Shown here piece by piece: positions 1 through 10,977 of a DNA stretch of 64,000 nucleotides (positions are counted from its first letter, which is position 1; each line of letters starts with the position of its first letter). The notes beneath the pieces were generated by a model that was not told where the DNA came from, did not search any database, and saw only the letters and a program-made list of their open reading frames with translations. Position numbers and translations under genes: made by a program. The DNA is from Xylaria sp. FL1777 (taxonomy: Eukaryota > Ascomycota > Sordariomycetes > Xylariales > Xylariaceae): the NCBI GenBank assembly GCA_022578965.1, contig MU400601.1, positions 62,001 through 126,000 on the forward strand, written 5' to 3'.

Positions 1-688
1 TACCATCCTTCTTGTATCGGGAACCCGCCTAGACAAAACAGAATCAAGACGCGGGTCGGAAGGCGTGTTCTATGATTCATTACCACCCCAGCGATTTCCC
101 AACGGAAGCACAGCCCATCGCGATCGTTTAGTCTTCGGGGCTCTGATAAGACAGCCGTGGCGAGTGACGAATAAAGAATGTTTTGGGGCGGATGACATGC
201 TCTTATTCCAACTTTCTCCGATCCATGATGTTTTCTCTGCCTCAGCCGTGAACGGGAATTACGCGGCATTTACCAAAGCCCCGGCAACTCACCCTGGCAT
301 CAGTATTGGTTCGCCGCCACCGCCCACGAGCTCTTCTTCACGGCACGCTCCAGTAAGGCACCTCGGACCGGTCTCTCTTACACTTGACTCAAGTTTCGAG
401 TTTGGCGTCTTTAACCATGATTTCACGTCGCGTGGCGGCGCGTTTTCAACTAGTGCCTCACGCAAGTTCGATTTCCAGGAGCGCTTCTCTATTGACGACA
501 TCGAAGTTTGGGGTTGCGGAGGTGACGAGGAGGCAAGGATCCAGAGGGAACGTTGGGAGTGGGAAGCGCGGGAAGCTGAAGCTAGAAGGCGTGTTAACCT
601 GGGTACTGGTGATATTGCTGCTGACAGAGCTCTCCTCGAGATGGCCGGCCTTATCGGATCAAATCGGAGCGGGGGTTCGATGGGCTGA
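1..688 (+). CDS. RTC5: RTC5, C-terminal part (TLDc-domain protein), cut by window edge
   Basis: An open frame runs from base 2 to the TGA at 686-688 with no start in the window, so this is the 3' end of a gene. The first visible residues (TILLVSGTRLD, then LVFGALIRQPW, CFGADDMLLFQLSP, FTK and a Gly/Pro-rich loop) follow the order of a TLDc domain. The tail (IEVWGCGGDEEA, then an Arg/Glu-rich helix and NLGTGDIAADRALLEMAGL) is the conserved end of the fungal Rtc5 family. Budding-yeast Rtc5 is a TLDc protein linked to the vacuolar proton ATPase and first found in a telomere-capping screen; the role here is inferred from the family. No intron is seen in the visible part. A generic Oxr1-type TLDc protein is the alternative, but the C-terminal signature favours Rtc5. 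Confidence 0.86.
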   Translation, partial: TILLVSGTRLDKTESRRGSEGVFYDSLPPQRFPNGSTAHRDRLVFGALIRQPWRVTNKECFGADDMLLFQLSPIHDVFSASAVNGNYAAFTKAPATHPGISIGSPPPPTSSSSRHAPVRHLGPVSLTLDSSFEFGVFNHDFTSRGGAFSTSASRKFDFQERFSIDDIEVWGCGGDEEARIQRERWEWEAREAEARRRVNLGTGDIAADRALLEMAGLIGSNRSGGSMG

Positions 689-1138
689 AGCTTTTTTTTA
701 TCCCGACGAATTGTTGCGATGGCGGGCGTTTTGAAGCCACGAACTTGACGGATGGCGTTTTAGGCTTAGCCGAGTTAACTAGAATGGCGGCGTGTACGAC
801 TGGCTATGATGCCGTGATTTAATTTTCATCGAAGTTGACATTCTACTCATGGGGGGATTGTACTTAACTGTATCACATACTATTTATAAGCCACACACAT
901 ATATAAAGCTGTTGGTATCTTCGGAGCAGTACGAACCTGTAGTATCGTCCGCTCGCAGTCGCTTTTGGGATAATGATACAATATAAGCACTGTATATACA
1001 GACAAAATAGGGTTTTGTTCCCAATCATGTGGTCAATATTTCCTCAAGGGGACCCAATTCGTGTTTCCTTCCAGAGCTATAGAATTCCTATAACTCTTGG
1101 CTTGTCAACAGCCCAGAGTCATAGGAGATACTCGGGGT
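689..1138. other. Convergent 3' spacer, RTC5/RCF1
   Basis: This spacer lies between the stop of RTC5 on the plus strand and the stop of RCF1 on the minus strand. It should hold both 3' untranslated regions. No further gene, RNA or repeat is visible. Confidence 0.6.
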
Positions 1139-2013
1139 TTATTTCTTTTGTGCTTCTGCATCTGATTTTGTTTGCTCGGCGGGCCCTTTCTTCGTACCGA
1201 ACCAACCGCCGGAACCCGACAGTGCACCCAGCACACTCGAGCCTCCTCTCGTCTCCTGCGGAGCCACATCGGCCGTGCTCTCCAAGCCAGTGCTGGCAGC
1301 CGTGGTCGTGGTAGTGTCCGCGGAGGTAGTAGCAACCATGGGCTCTTGTTCGCTTTCCTGCTCTTGTGTACGTTTTTTCTCGAGGCGCTCGCGCTTCCTC
1401 TTAATAGCGGCCTGGAGCTCCTTGTCTTCCTGGTCCCTGACTTCAAGCTCGTGCAGCCATTTCTGGTTCCTCTCCTCTGCACGCTTCTGGGCCTCGAGCT
1501 TGATCAGCTCCTTTCGCTTCTCGCGGTCGGCGCCGTAGTATGCACCACCGGCGACCATGGCCAGCACGGTGAAGGCCTGGGCGCCGATACGTGCGCGGAA
1601 CATGCGCTGCACGCTGGCGTGGTCACCGCGGCGCATGGCGCGCCAGGCATTGTATAGGGCGGCACAGGTCAGGATAGTGCCTGTTTACGTCGTGAGAGAA
1701 GATTTGGTTAGCGATTGAGATGTTCATGGTCGCGTGGGGTCGGACACATTGCGTCATATCCGGTGGCTGCTCGTGAGGCGGAGAGGGCCGTGGTTGGCGT
1801 GCCAGAGAAACGGCACAAGAGGCATACCTAAGGGAATGAGAGGCTCTTCTCGTAGCTTGCGGCTGACTCTCTGGAAGCCGGTCTCCTGGTATTCTCTAGA
1901 CAAGAGCGGAAAGGAAGAAAGGTAAGTAAGCTCTGTATAGGCGATAAGAAGGGCAATTGGGGGGGGACGTACTTATCGTCGTCAAATGACGACGGTAGCG
2001 ATCGATCGGCCAT
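1139..2013 (-). CDS. RCF1: Respiratory supercomplex factor 1 (HIG1 domain)
   Basis: Three exons on the minus strand, join(1139..1680, 1828..1895, 1973..2013) complemented, give 216 residues. The product begins MADRSLPSSFDDDK, the usual fungal Rcf1 start, and continues through LREEPLIPLG into two membrane helices. The HIG1 signature QRMFRARIGAQ fits the (Q/I)x3(R/H)xRx3Q motif of type 1 HIG proteins. A charged coiled coil follows (about residues 95-145), then a Ser/Thr/Ala-rich tail longer than in yeast. Rcf1 sits in the inner mitochondrial membrane and supports cytochrome c oxidase assembly and its association with complex III. Both introns have GT-AG ends (147 and 77 bp) and keep the frame. 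ILV1 diverges from it, so the 727-bp spacer is probably a shared promoter region. Confidence 0.93.
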
Positions 2014-2740
2014 AATTGTTGGATTCTATCGCCACGGGAAAGACGCAGAAGACAAGTGAAGCCCCCAAAAAATGCAATGCGTTGTGAGGAGGTTTATGGA
2101 TGGAGCGCGAGTTTCTATGATGCCATGAACAGTCGATGGGCAAAATCGCAATTCGATAGCGGATTATGCCGGTAGGTGTAGCTAAGCCGCTAGCTAAGCT
2201 GTGCAGGGTGGGTAACATATACCTACTGCGTACCCAGATAAGTACATACTACATTTCGTATGTACCTGGGGCCTGTGATTTTCCCCAAGTACCTACTTGG
2301 TATGTATCTCACGGTGTACACATAGTGTACTTCTGGGTAACAGTCCTCCGCATTCTGTCGATTTCTCATCTAATAAAGATTTCTGTAGAACCGTCAACCG
2401 TTACTCATAATCTCAAACTTTTATTACTCAGTATCACAGCACCATGTTGGTATGACCAGACCACCTACCTAGGTATACATCCCCGGACCCTATAACATAC
2501 CTACCTATGCGTAGGTAGATAACAATGACACGTTCTTTAGTTACAAGGATTTGAACCCGACATCGGGCGGCCCAGGTGTTATCGACTCAAGCTCCTGCCC
2601 CACCATAAAAGTTGAGGTACCACCAGTATGACAGGCCTAGTTGGTCATTATTGTTGCTCACCATTCCACCTCCCTTCCTTCCGCTTCCCTTCAATTTTCA
2701 AGGAAGCTCTCTAGAGTTTTCTCGAGTACCACCGAATAAT
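2014..2740. promoter_or_regulatory. Divergent promoter region RCF1/ILV1
   Basis: The two start codons face away from each other across 727 bp, so both promoters must lie here. The spacer contains one exact TACTGCGTA (2224-2232) and several ACCTACCTA/TAGGTAGG stretches (about 2462-2517) of the kind dispersed through this window. A tRNA-like T-loop at 2550-2563 is discussed among the rejected items. No clear TATA box or Gcn4-type TGACTC site was found. Confidence 0.4.
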
Positions 2741-4608
2741 ATGCCCAGTGCAACGACGGTCGAAGGAGAAATCGCCACCGTGACCAATGGCTCACGGGGC
2801 GGCGTCAATGGCTTTAGCACCAACGACGACGACGATAGTAGCAACAACAATAACAACGCCCACACCAATGGCCATGCTTCTCGCACGCCCTCCCTCTCCG
2901 GTCTCTCTCTCACCGAGTACAGCGCAAACCCGACACCTCCCTCCGAGACGCCCTCGACCAGTCGCGTAGTCGACATCATCCCCCCCGAATTTATCTTGCC
3001 AAACGGACATCCCGATGTTGGTCTCTCTCCGCGCCCCCTCTCCCTGATCACCATGGCTGGCTGACCCACGGCTGGCTGGCTACGCAGTACCTCCGTCTGA
3101 TACTCACATCGCGCGTTTACGAAGCCTGCAAGGAGACGTCCTTAACAACTGCTACGAACCTGTCAAACCGACTCGAATGCAATGTCCTTCTCAAGAGAGA
3201 AGATGAGCAACCAGTCTTCAGCTTCAAGCTTCGGGGGGCTTATAACAAGATGGCACATTTGGATCGGGAGCTGAGCTGGAAAGGCGTCGTGGCTTGCAGC
3301 GCCGGCAACCATGCTCAGGGAGTCGCCTACTCCGCGCGCCTCCTTAAGATCCCCGCCACCATCGTCATGCCCAAGGGCACACCAAGCATCAAGCACACCA
3401 ACGTCTCGAGATTGGGCGGTTGTGTCGTGCTTCATGGCCAGGACTTCGACGCCGCCAAGGAAGAGTGTGCGAGGCTGGAAGAACATCATGGACTTATCAA
3501 CATTCCTCCCTTTGACGACCCCTACGTGATCGCCGGCCAGGGTACCATAGGCATGGAACTCTTGCGCCAGACGAATATCCAGAAACTCGAGGCCATATTT
3601 TGCTGCGTGGGCGGGGGTGGTCTAATCGCCGGCATCGGTGTCTATGTCAAGAGGATAGCGCCCCATGTCAAGATCATTGGTGTTGAGACCGAAGACGCCA
3701 ACGCCATGGTCCAATCGCTGCAACGGGGCAAACGAGTTGTGCTCAAAGAAGTCGGACTCTTTGCTGACGGAGCCGCCGTCAAGACCGTGGGTGAAGAGAC
3801 GTTTCGTATATGCCAAGAGGTCGTCGATGAAGTCATCCAGGTCAACACGGACGAGACGTGTGCCGCTATCAAGGATGTCTTCGAGGACACTCGCTCCATC
3901 GTTGAGCCCGCAGGTGCTCTCTCTTTGGCAGGCTTGAAGAAGTGGGTTGCCACCAATCCCTCGAGCAATCCGTCTCGGAGCCTGATTGCCATCACGAGTG
4001 GTGCCAATATGAACTTTGACCGACTTCGCTTTGTCGCAGAGCGCGCCACCCTCGGCGAGGGCAAGGAGGCCTTGCTCTGTGTGAGCATTCCAGAGCGGCC
4101 GGGCTCTTTTGCTGAACTCGTCAACAACGTCATGCCACACGCCGTCACCGAATTCTCATATCGGTATGCGACGGATGAAGTGGCTAATATACTAATGGGT
4201 ATCTCTCTCCCGGCTGCATCCGACAGGGTACGGGAGCTCCAGGCGCTCATGGAGCGCATCATGGCTTCTGGGATGTCTGTGACAGATCTCTCGGGCGACG
4301 AATTAGCCAAGTCGCACATCCGATATCTCGTGGGTGGGCGATCCGCCGTCCCCAATGAACGGCTATATATGTTTAACTTCCCCGAACGACCCGGCGCCTT
4401 GGAGAAGTTTCTGCAGACCTTGCGGCTCAAGTTCAACATCAGTCTGTTTCAGTATCGTAACGGTGGGAGCGACGTGGGGAAAGTATTGACTGGTATCCAG
4501 TGCCCGGCCGATGAGGTGGCAGATTTGGAAAAATCACTTAGGGAAATCGGATACCCCTGGGAAGATTGCACCCAGAGTCAAGTATTCAAGACGTTTCTCA
4601 GAGATTGA
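2741..4608 (+). CDS. ILV1: Threonine deaminase (L-threonine ammonia-lyase)
   Basis: Two exons, join(2741..3016, 3088..4608), encode 598 residues. The enzyme converts L-threonine to 2-oxobutanoate with pyridoxal phosphate, the first step of isoleucine synthesis, in mitochondria. The PLP lysine is in [10 protein letters not shown] (about Lys139), the phosphate-binding loop is [10 protein letters not shown], and [10 protein letters not shown] is present. Two ACT-like regulatory domains follow ([13 protein letters not shown] and [13 protein letters not shown]), as in isoleucine-feedback-inhibited enzymes. The 71-bp intron joins NGHPD to [11 protein letters not shown] exactly as in homologues; its donor GTTGGT is weak. 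The first 85 or so residues are Ser/Asn-rich with no obvious cleavable presequence. ATG 2741 is the first ATG of the open frame. Biosynthetic form, not the short catabolic one, because both ACT-like repeats are kept. Confidence 0.95.
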
Positions 4609-5298
4609 ATTTCCGTATATCATAGAGGGAGAAAGTAAAACGCTAATAGAAAAAGGACACGGCGTTGTAGGTTCATCGAGGCGTTAAGAGCATTACCATG
4701 TAACATACAGCTATGGCAGGCAGGAAAGCCACCGGCGCCAAATGGGATACGAACTTCATGAATAGTACAAGTAGTGAACTGAAATATCGAAAGCCGCGAC
4801 TGACTTTAGGCATTTTTTGCCACTACTTGGCTTTTCATTTATTTTATTAAGAAGCTCTAATTTAATGAAGCCTTTCTCACGACTGGGTTTAATTTGGTAA
4901 TGTTATGAGATTTATTTCAAACTTGTCTAGACTAGTTTGCTTCTCGTGTGTAAAAGTCATCAACTAGAAAATAAACATTGTATTCTTTTTAGCGAGAGGA
5001 AACTTTCGTATAATAATAAGAAGCAAATAGCTTATCTGTAGGAGGGTGTGGTCTCCCAGGTAAGTCACACGAAATCGGGAGGATCCCACACTAAGAAGGC
5101 CCCTAGCTTACCTACCTACTAGGTACCTAGTAGGTACTTAGCTAGCCAGTCCAAGAGACCCGCTCTTCCGAAGCCGAGACGAGACTCTGATTTTCCATCT
5201 GTACTCTACTTGCTAAGTAGCTAAAGCAACCTCGCTTCAGGATATCACCTCTGCAGCTTGTCAACAAACAAGAACGGCCATCGCATCCTTGCGAGGAG
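4609..5298. promoter_or_regulatory. Spacer ILV1 to bL36m, with 24-bp perfect palindrome
   Basis: This spacer holds the ILV1 3' region and the promoter of the bL36m gene. A perfect 24-bp palindrome centred on AGGTACCT spans 5113-5136, about 163 bp upstream of the start codon. Nothing else stands out. Confidence 0.45.
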
Positions 5299-5778
5299 AT
5301 GTCTGCCTCACTCATTTCGTCGCTCAGGGCGCTGTCCTTCCGCGCCCGGCCAGCGTCCCGCGTCCCCCTAACATTCTGCTCTCGACAGCCTACCGTCCGA
5401 TGCATCTCTCAGAGCGCTCTCACTCGGACACGAGCACATAGACCAGGAATTGCGATGCCCGCGGCGACGATACAGGGGATATTAGCACAGCAGCAGAGGA
5501 GGGGGATGAAAGTGCACAGCTCTGTCAAGAAACGATGCGAACATTGCAAGGTCGGTCAACCCCTCAGATCCTGTCAAGCTATGAAAAAGTCCGCTTCTTC
5601 TTATGTGGCGTTGTAATCTCAGAATGGCTGGCTGTCTTATGGCTTGAATTTGCATCAGCAGGACTCGCTAACTTGGCGTCCTGAACAGGTTGTGCGAAGA
5701 AAGGGTAGCAAACGACACCGAGGCTATCTCTACATCATCTGCAGTGCGAACCCAAGACATAAACAACGCCAAGGCTAA
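5299..5778 (+). CDS. RTC6: Mitochondrial large-subunit ribosomal protein bL36m
   Basis: Two exons, join(5299..5550, 5689..5778), encode 113 residues. The last 44 residues are a complete bL36 protein beginning MKVHSSVKKRCEHC and ending YLYIICSANPRHKQRQG. The zinc-ribbon ligands Cys80, Cys83, Cys102 and His108 keep the bacterial spacing. The first 69 residues are rich in Arg and Ser with almost no acidic residues, as expected for a mitochondrial targeting sequence. The 138-bp intron splits the ribbon after CEHCK; read through without splicing, the frame ends early and loses Cys102 and His108. The protein binds 23S-type rRNA in the mitoribosome. It converges with the LYR-protein gene downstream, stop to stop at about 335 bp. 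Confidence 0.95.
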
Positions 5779-6113
5779 AGGGACGGCGGGATCTCAACAC
5801 TACCCCTACGAAACAGTTCCGTTCAGGGCAACACACAAACGATAGTTTCTTCGAATAGCGCCCAGCTAGCATGCTCATCCCGCGAGGTGTATTACTATGG
5901 CCGCTCTACGCTGGATGCAGAAACCACGGTGGCACTTGTATAGATGGCGTTGTCGAACAGGCGTTTCGGTTCGACAGTCCGGGACAGATGTACATGACGT
6001 TTAGCATAGACGCAAAGACAACCAGATAGGTAGAAAGATAACGATGTGGGCATTGTACGATGAACGTGTCGAAGCGTCGGGGAAACACGACAATGGGCAG
6101 TCCGCTAATTAGT
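5779..6113. other. Convergent 3' spacer, bL36m/LYR protein
   Basis: Tail-to-tail spacer of 335 bp. It should hold the two 3' untranslated regions; no other feature is visible. Confidence 0.5.
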
Positions 6114-6500
6114 TTACATGCCACCTATATACCGCTCCATGCTTTCCCACTCAGTCTTGCCCGTGGACAACAGGTAGCGTATGTGATCTAGGTCGGTAAC
6201 GCCCCTATGGCGCTCGAACTCGGCACGCGCAAAGCTGCGAGTCTCGGAGCGAGTGGCTGGGTCGTCGATGGATCGTGTGCCGCGCAGCACGGCACGATAG
6301 AGGGCGAGGACGCGTGCACGCTGGAGGAACTGTAGAGGGATGGATTAGATTTTTAGTATGCCATTGGCCGTTGAAATGTGACTACTAACGTGCTCCAGAC
6401 TCAGGGTTGGGGGTAGCCGGCGGCTCTGGGGTGGCGTCCTGGTCGCATAGCTTCGGAGAATGATCGCAGGGCAAGGCTGGATCGTCCGGAAGGGTACCAT
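6114..6500 (-). CDS. LYRM2: LYR-motif protein, LYRM2-like
   Basis: Two exons on the minus strand, join(6114..6329, 6390..6500) complemented, encode 108 residues. The spliced protein reads through LSLEHFLQRARVLALYRAVL, containing the LYR tripeptide, then RAEFERHRGVTDLDHIRYLL and STGKTEWESMERYIGG. The last part is the signature of the LYRM2 branch of the Complex1_LYR family. LYR proteins are small mitochondrial adaptors that work with acyl carrier protein in assembly of complexes and iron-sulphur transfer; mammalian LYRM2 has been linked to complex I. The N-terminus is basic and Ser/Thr/Pro-rich, consistent with import. An in-frame TGA lies three codons before ATG 6500, which fixes the start. 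The 60-bp intron has a GTTAGT donor and CTACAG acceptor. Both exons are too short to stand out as long open frames. Confidence 0.88.
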
Positions 6501-6985
6501 GAGGCGTCAAATCAGTAAATAGCGTGAGAATGCTACGCCCGCATTAAGTGATTTGTACTTCATTGAACATGCTCTAGGTAGGTAAGGAGCACCAAAACCG
6601 ATGGTAAACGATAGGTAGAGAAGGTGCTTAGTTCTAGTACGATAAGGCCTGATCGATTGGTTATCTGTGTGTAAGTGGATAGCCGGTGAGTACTTGGGTA
6701 GGTATGTAGTAAGTCCCTACTACTGTTAGTGGGCTTTCAATTCTCCCTCTTTTCCAAGGATTCATCCAACAGCTCGAGTTGTCTATGAATGAAGGAATAA
6801 TCTCAGGTATTCGAATTCGCTACGGATTACATATAAACCGTGGGGGCGTCATTTATGAAATCGTTCAATTGGCTTTTTATTCATCTCCGTTTGCTTGATA
6901 TCTATAACATTTATTACCTCTAGGTCGAAGAGCCGTAACCTCATCCTCTCGCGACTTGTCTTGTTTATTTTTTCTTCGGGACCAC
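6501..6985. promoter_or_regulatory. Divergent promoter region LYR protein/NatD
   Basis: 485 bp between two diverging start codons. It carries a few GTAGGTA-type motifs (near 6576 and 6700) and nothing else recognisable. Confidence 0.4.
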
Positions 6986-7891
6986 ATGAAGTCGTCAAGG
7001 GGGGAAGCAAAGCGGAAACGCGCTGCTACGGATCCCATAGAAAAGGTCAACCAAAAGAGTGATGACCAGTTCATCAAAGAACACCTCTGTCTCAGGTACG
7101 ATGCAAAGCCACCATCATCACGAACCTAAGGTCGTGTTCCGTTCCGTCCTGTGCAAGAGCTCTTCTTTTTGACAGACGAAAACTTGGGTAGGGATCCGTC
7201 GTGGACTTTATGGACCCATCCCGATACCAATGTACATTACTCGCTGGCTCTGATCAGCGCGAGACGCCTGAGCCGCAACGACTTAGACGCATGCTATCAT
7301 CTTATAGAAGAAACTAGTCGTGCCGACTACGAGTCTTCGACTACAGGCTGGAAGCCTACCAAGAAACTTGCCGAGATGAAATCCCCGGAGCTAAGATATA
7401 TAGTCGTAAAAGATCCAGAAGGCGTCATCCGCGGTTTCACCTCGTTAATGCCCACGTATGAAGAAGGACAACCAGTTGTCTATTGCTACGAGATCCATCT
7501 GACGACCGCCCTCCAGCGGTATGTATACTCGGCATTTGATTGATAATTTCACATCTCCATACTCCACTACCAACATCCTACTCTGAAGCAACCGAAACAA
7601 TCGCACTTTAATAGCTTGTTAATTATTTTCATCAGAACCGGTTTAGGAACATTATTAATGTCTTTCCTCGGGAGCGTAGCCTCTCACACGCCGCCAATCA
7701 AGAAGATCATGTTAACTTGTTTCTTGAGCAACCAGAAAGCCCTCAACTTTTACAGATCGGCTGGGTTCATCAAGGATCCCATCTCCCCAGTGCCGAGGAA
7801 GCTAAGGCACGGAAGGGAGTTCGTCCCTGACTATGTCATTATGAGTAAGACCGTCGAAAGCATGGCTATATTAAACACCACCTCCCTATAA
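6986..7891 (+). CDS. NAT4: N-alpha-acetyltransferase NatD (histone H4/H2A)
   Basis: Three exons, join(6986..7095, 7192..7518, 7636..7891), encode 230 residues. NatD transfers acetyl from acetyl-CoA to the N-terminal Ser of histones H4 and H2A. Family-specific stretches are WTLWTHPDTNVHYSLAL, ETSRADYESSTTGWKPTKK, SPELRYIVV and VVYCYEIHL, followed by the acetyl-CoA loop QRTGLGTLLM (QxxGxG) formed across the second intron, then NQKALNFYRSAGF. The first intron is placed at 7096-7191 because only the AG at 7190-7191 restores the frame; it joins FIKEHLCLR to DPSWTLWTH, matching the family. The N-terminus is Lys/Arg-rich, fitting nuclear and ribosomal location. The length is close to other fungal NatD proteins. 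Confidence 0.88.
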
Positions 7892-10207
7892 CGTCAATAA
7901 GGACGACTAAGTTATCATTCAATCGAGCGCTAATGCAGAAATATCATGCAGTGGTGTTTATACCCTCATGATAACGTATATTCTCCGAATATTAAACAAT
8001 ACCTACCGGAATCCTTGCATTAATTCACCGTTAGGACACTGGCCTTTCCAAGACTGATCGGAATAGCTATTATCCAAACAGTTTAACTGAAAACTACGGA
8101 CGTAGTTGTATAAGCACGCTGTCATTGGTTCACTGTTGCTTCTCTCATAGTAAAACGAGTCTAATGGTTCAATTTGTAGCTTTATCCTGCGAACTTGAAG
8201 GCTTGGTAGGAGCAGCCGCTGAAGCTGGACTAGTGCGATAGGGAACATCGTCAGTAACATACACAGGGCAAAGGGTTTGCACAACTACAGTTTACATCTT
8301 CTGTCCCAATTAAGGTTTGAGGTCGCAATGATCCGGACTCCGGATGTACTCGTCAGATCCGGAAGTTGCAATCAGCCATTGTTTCCACGCCTGTATTGCT
8401 TGAAAACAAGCAGGTGAAAGCACCGTAAATGCCAGCGCTCACCGTATGTTATATTCAAAATGACCTCTCAAGTTTTCAATAAAACATCATCAGTCCCGGA
8501 TCTCTGCCTATCCCGTCCCCCGTGGTTTTGGACACTATGCGTTGCCTTTTCACATAACTCAAGTTGTATATGGTCTCAACGTTGTGATTCACTACCATCC
8601 TTTCACTAAGCCAGTACCTCAGGAGAACGACGCGAGGTGAACACGCGGCGCAAATAAGACAGTCGGACTATTAACCATGGCGGGAGTGGCTCTCGGCGCG
8701 ATTGCGCAGACGACTCAGGTGGCACCTGGTGCTGAGCGCCTCCAACAGCTCCAGAACCTAGCTCTCGGCGAGATGGGCGATGACTAGAAATCCAACCTTT
8801 TCGACTGCTGCCCTTGCAACAGTTGTATCTTGGGCTTTTTCGTTCCCTGTTTTAGTATGCCCGCTTATCTCAACTACCTTTACTGTGCCCCCGGCATTCA
8901 AAGTTCGACTCGGTGACGTTTCCGTGTTCGTCTGAAACACTATTGCTAACTTGTGGTCCCTCACCGTACTTAGTGGTAGGCCAGACTTCGAATCGACTCC
9001 TCGACCCTACGGCTCTTCTCCCCGTTATGATCAACGTCGACTGCCTGATTCATGGCGTGTTGCAATGTGTTTGCGGCTTCGGGTGGATGTACGGTACTCT
9101 CACTGTTCCCCCTCCTCCGCCCTATATTTTGATCTCAGTCTCCGTTTAAGCCGAATTAATAAGTTAATTTAGTTGGACTATGTTGAAGCGAGAACAAATC
9201 CGAGCGCGTTTCGTCATTCCCGGGACCCCCCTAAACGATTGCTGTATCAGCTATTGGTGCCAAGTACGTTTTAATTCAAGCTTTCCTCACCTATTTGATG
9301 TGGTATATACTTCCCCGGCCACAGCTTAGGCGTGCTGGCTAGCCCCATCTCCATACATATCATATCCTCCCCAATTCTTTGTATATTTTCACAAGACTAA
9401 GATGGCATGATGACTTAGTGCTGCGCTATCATCCAACATGATAACGAGGTAGCGAAACGAATGCCGAAACCAATGGACCTCCTGAAAGAACAGCCTCTGC
9501 CAATGCCGGATATGAGCAGTACGCATCAATCATTCATCCGTTATGCTATCTGGGGTTGTTGTATTCTGTTGCTCCATTACTAAGACTAGATTTTGGTATA
9601 GTGCCCGGAACTTCAACATAACTCGCCCGCCATCAACCTTGCTCGTTAACGATGAGAGTCGGAGAGAAACTTTGTCCTGTTATATATTTCACTGACTCAG
9701 GTAGTTCTATAAAACACTGTATCGAGCTTGGTAGCTAAGATTAACCCCGATAGAGTTAAAAAAATATCTTACTCACTCGACGTTTGGTCTTGGCTATTAT
9801 ATTGGTAATATCTCATCATTTTATTATCTATAAACGTATTGTAGTGTGATTATTGATGTCTGAATAGTGTTTATGAGATTTGGATATAAGTTGTTTCCAT
9901 TTTGTACCCTGCAAGAGTCCCTACCCATTTAGTATACCTACACCAAAGCGCTAAGAATCGTACATCCATACATCCATCGACTTCGTGACGCCAAAGCAAC
10001 TTTCTTCTCTCTTCTCCGAAAATATTGGCGGTGAATTTCGTTCGTCGTTTCCCATGACGTTCATGATGATGATACTCCCGTCTACAATGTTCAATGATCA
10101 TGATATAGCCTCCGTCCCTTTTGAACCTTTACATCGTCACTCGATAGTAAGCGGCAGAAAAGCCCCGCGCACTCTGGTCTACGCGGAAAGATTCTGAGCG
10201 ACTAGGA
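7892..10207. other. 2.3-kb spacer without a recognisable gene
   Basis: Between NatD and the small membrane-protein gene. A 36-codon frame at 8677-8787 (MAGVALGAIAQTTQVAPGAE...) and a 93-codon minus frame at 8003-8284 were looked at but match nothing I know and lack conserved motifs. The stretch may contain decayed coding sequence; no RNA gene or repeat was seen. Confidence 0.4.
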
Positions 10208-10977
10208 TTAGTAACGATAGCCGCGAGCGTCACTCGACCTGCGTCTTCCATCACCAGCGTAGTACGCGGCAGGGGGTGCTCGCGGGCTTCGACTGCGAGA
10301 ATCATAGACAACAGGCTGCACTACCTCGACGCGTCTTGGACTCCTCGAATGGTGGTGATGTGAGTGGTGAGAGCGCCGCGGATGTGATTCGCGGCGGTAC
10401 GGGGTGTCGGCGTGGTATGTCGACGCCCGCGGCGGGGGCTTCTCCCTCTCCGGCTCGAAAGTGGTGCCCCAGGCCCCCGGCTGTCCCATGTTCATACACG
10501 ACCGGATGATCCACCAGAGCAGCAGAACACCAACGATGCTGCCGATCACGATGCCGGCGATGGCGCCGCCGCTGAGGTTGCTGTTTGACGAGCTGCCGCC
10601 ATCTGCGACGACGGTGGTGGTCGCTTGTTGGCGGCTTGTGAGGATTTTTGTGATGGCTTGTGGTAAGGTCCTGGTCGCCTCGACCACCTCGGATGGAAGG
10701 GCAACTGTTGGCGCCATTGGATGAAGCTGCGGGTGTATATATATTTGTCGATGACTAGTTTCGTAACCGAGTCTCTACTCAAGGGATTCACGCGACGATG
10801 TGCATGCGAGGAGCTCGGTTGTCACGACGAGAAGAGTAACTGAATTAGACGAACCTTGACGGTGGCTACCAGGAAAGGAATAAGAGATACCGATATTTAC
10901 TATAGATATAGGGCATCACATCCATGTACGAGAACGGCAGGTTGCACAAGCCGGGCACTTACTTGTGGTGACGACAT
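10208..10977 (-). CDS. Small single-pass membrane protein, Sordariomycete type
   Basis: The main exon 10208..10726 carries a strong transmembrane helix (GGAIAGIVIGSIVGVLLLWW) preceded by a Ser/Thr/Asn-rich outer segment and followed by a cytoplasmic tail rich in Arg, Ser, His and Pro (a run of HHSHHHHSRSPRR). An upstream mini-exon 10963..10977 (MSSPQ) with a consensus GTAAGT donor, a 236-bp intron and a CACCCGCAG acceptor joins in frame to LHPMAPTV, giving 177 residues. Without it translation could start at the ATG at 10717 (169 residues). The architecture of short ectodomain, one helix and basic low-complexity tail is common among uncharacterised membrane proteins of filamentous fungi. No function can be assigned. 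No signal peptide is visible in either model. Confidence 0.62.

Noticed and set aside
2540..2610. tRNA-like sequence on the minus strand with T-loop GGGTTCAAATCC
   Set aside because: The T-loop is present, but the T stem has mismatches and no acceptor stem or D arm pairs at the right distance; perhaps a decayed tRNA.
7151..7191. Upstream extension of the NatD second exon (ELFFLTDENLG)
   Set aside because: No acceptor in this part keeps the frame with exon 1; the AG at 7190-7191 does and gives the family-like junction.
8677..8787. 36-codon frame MAGVALGAIAQTTQVAPGAE...
   Set aside because: Protein-like but short, without partner exons or known domain; left as part of the spacer description.
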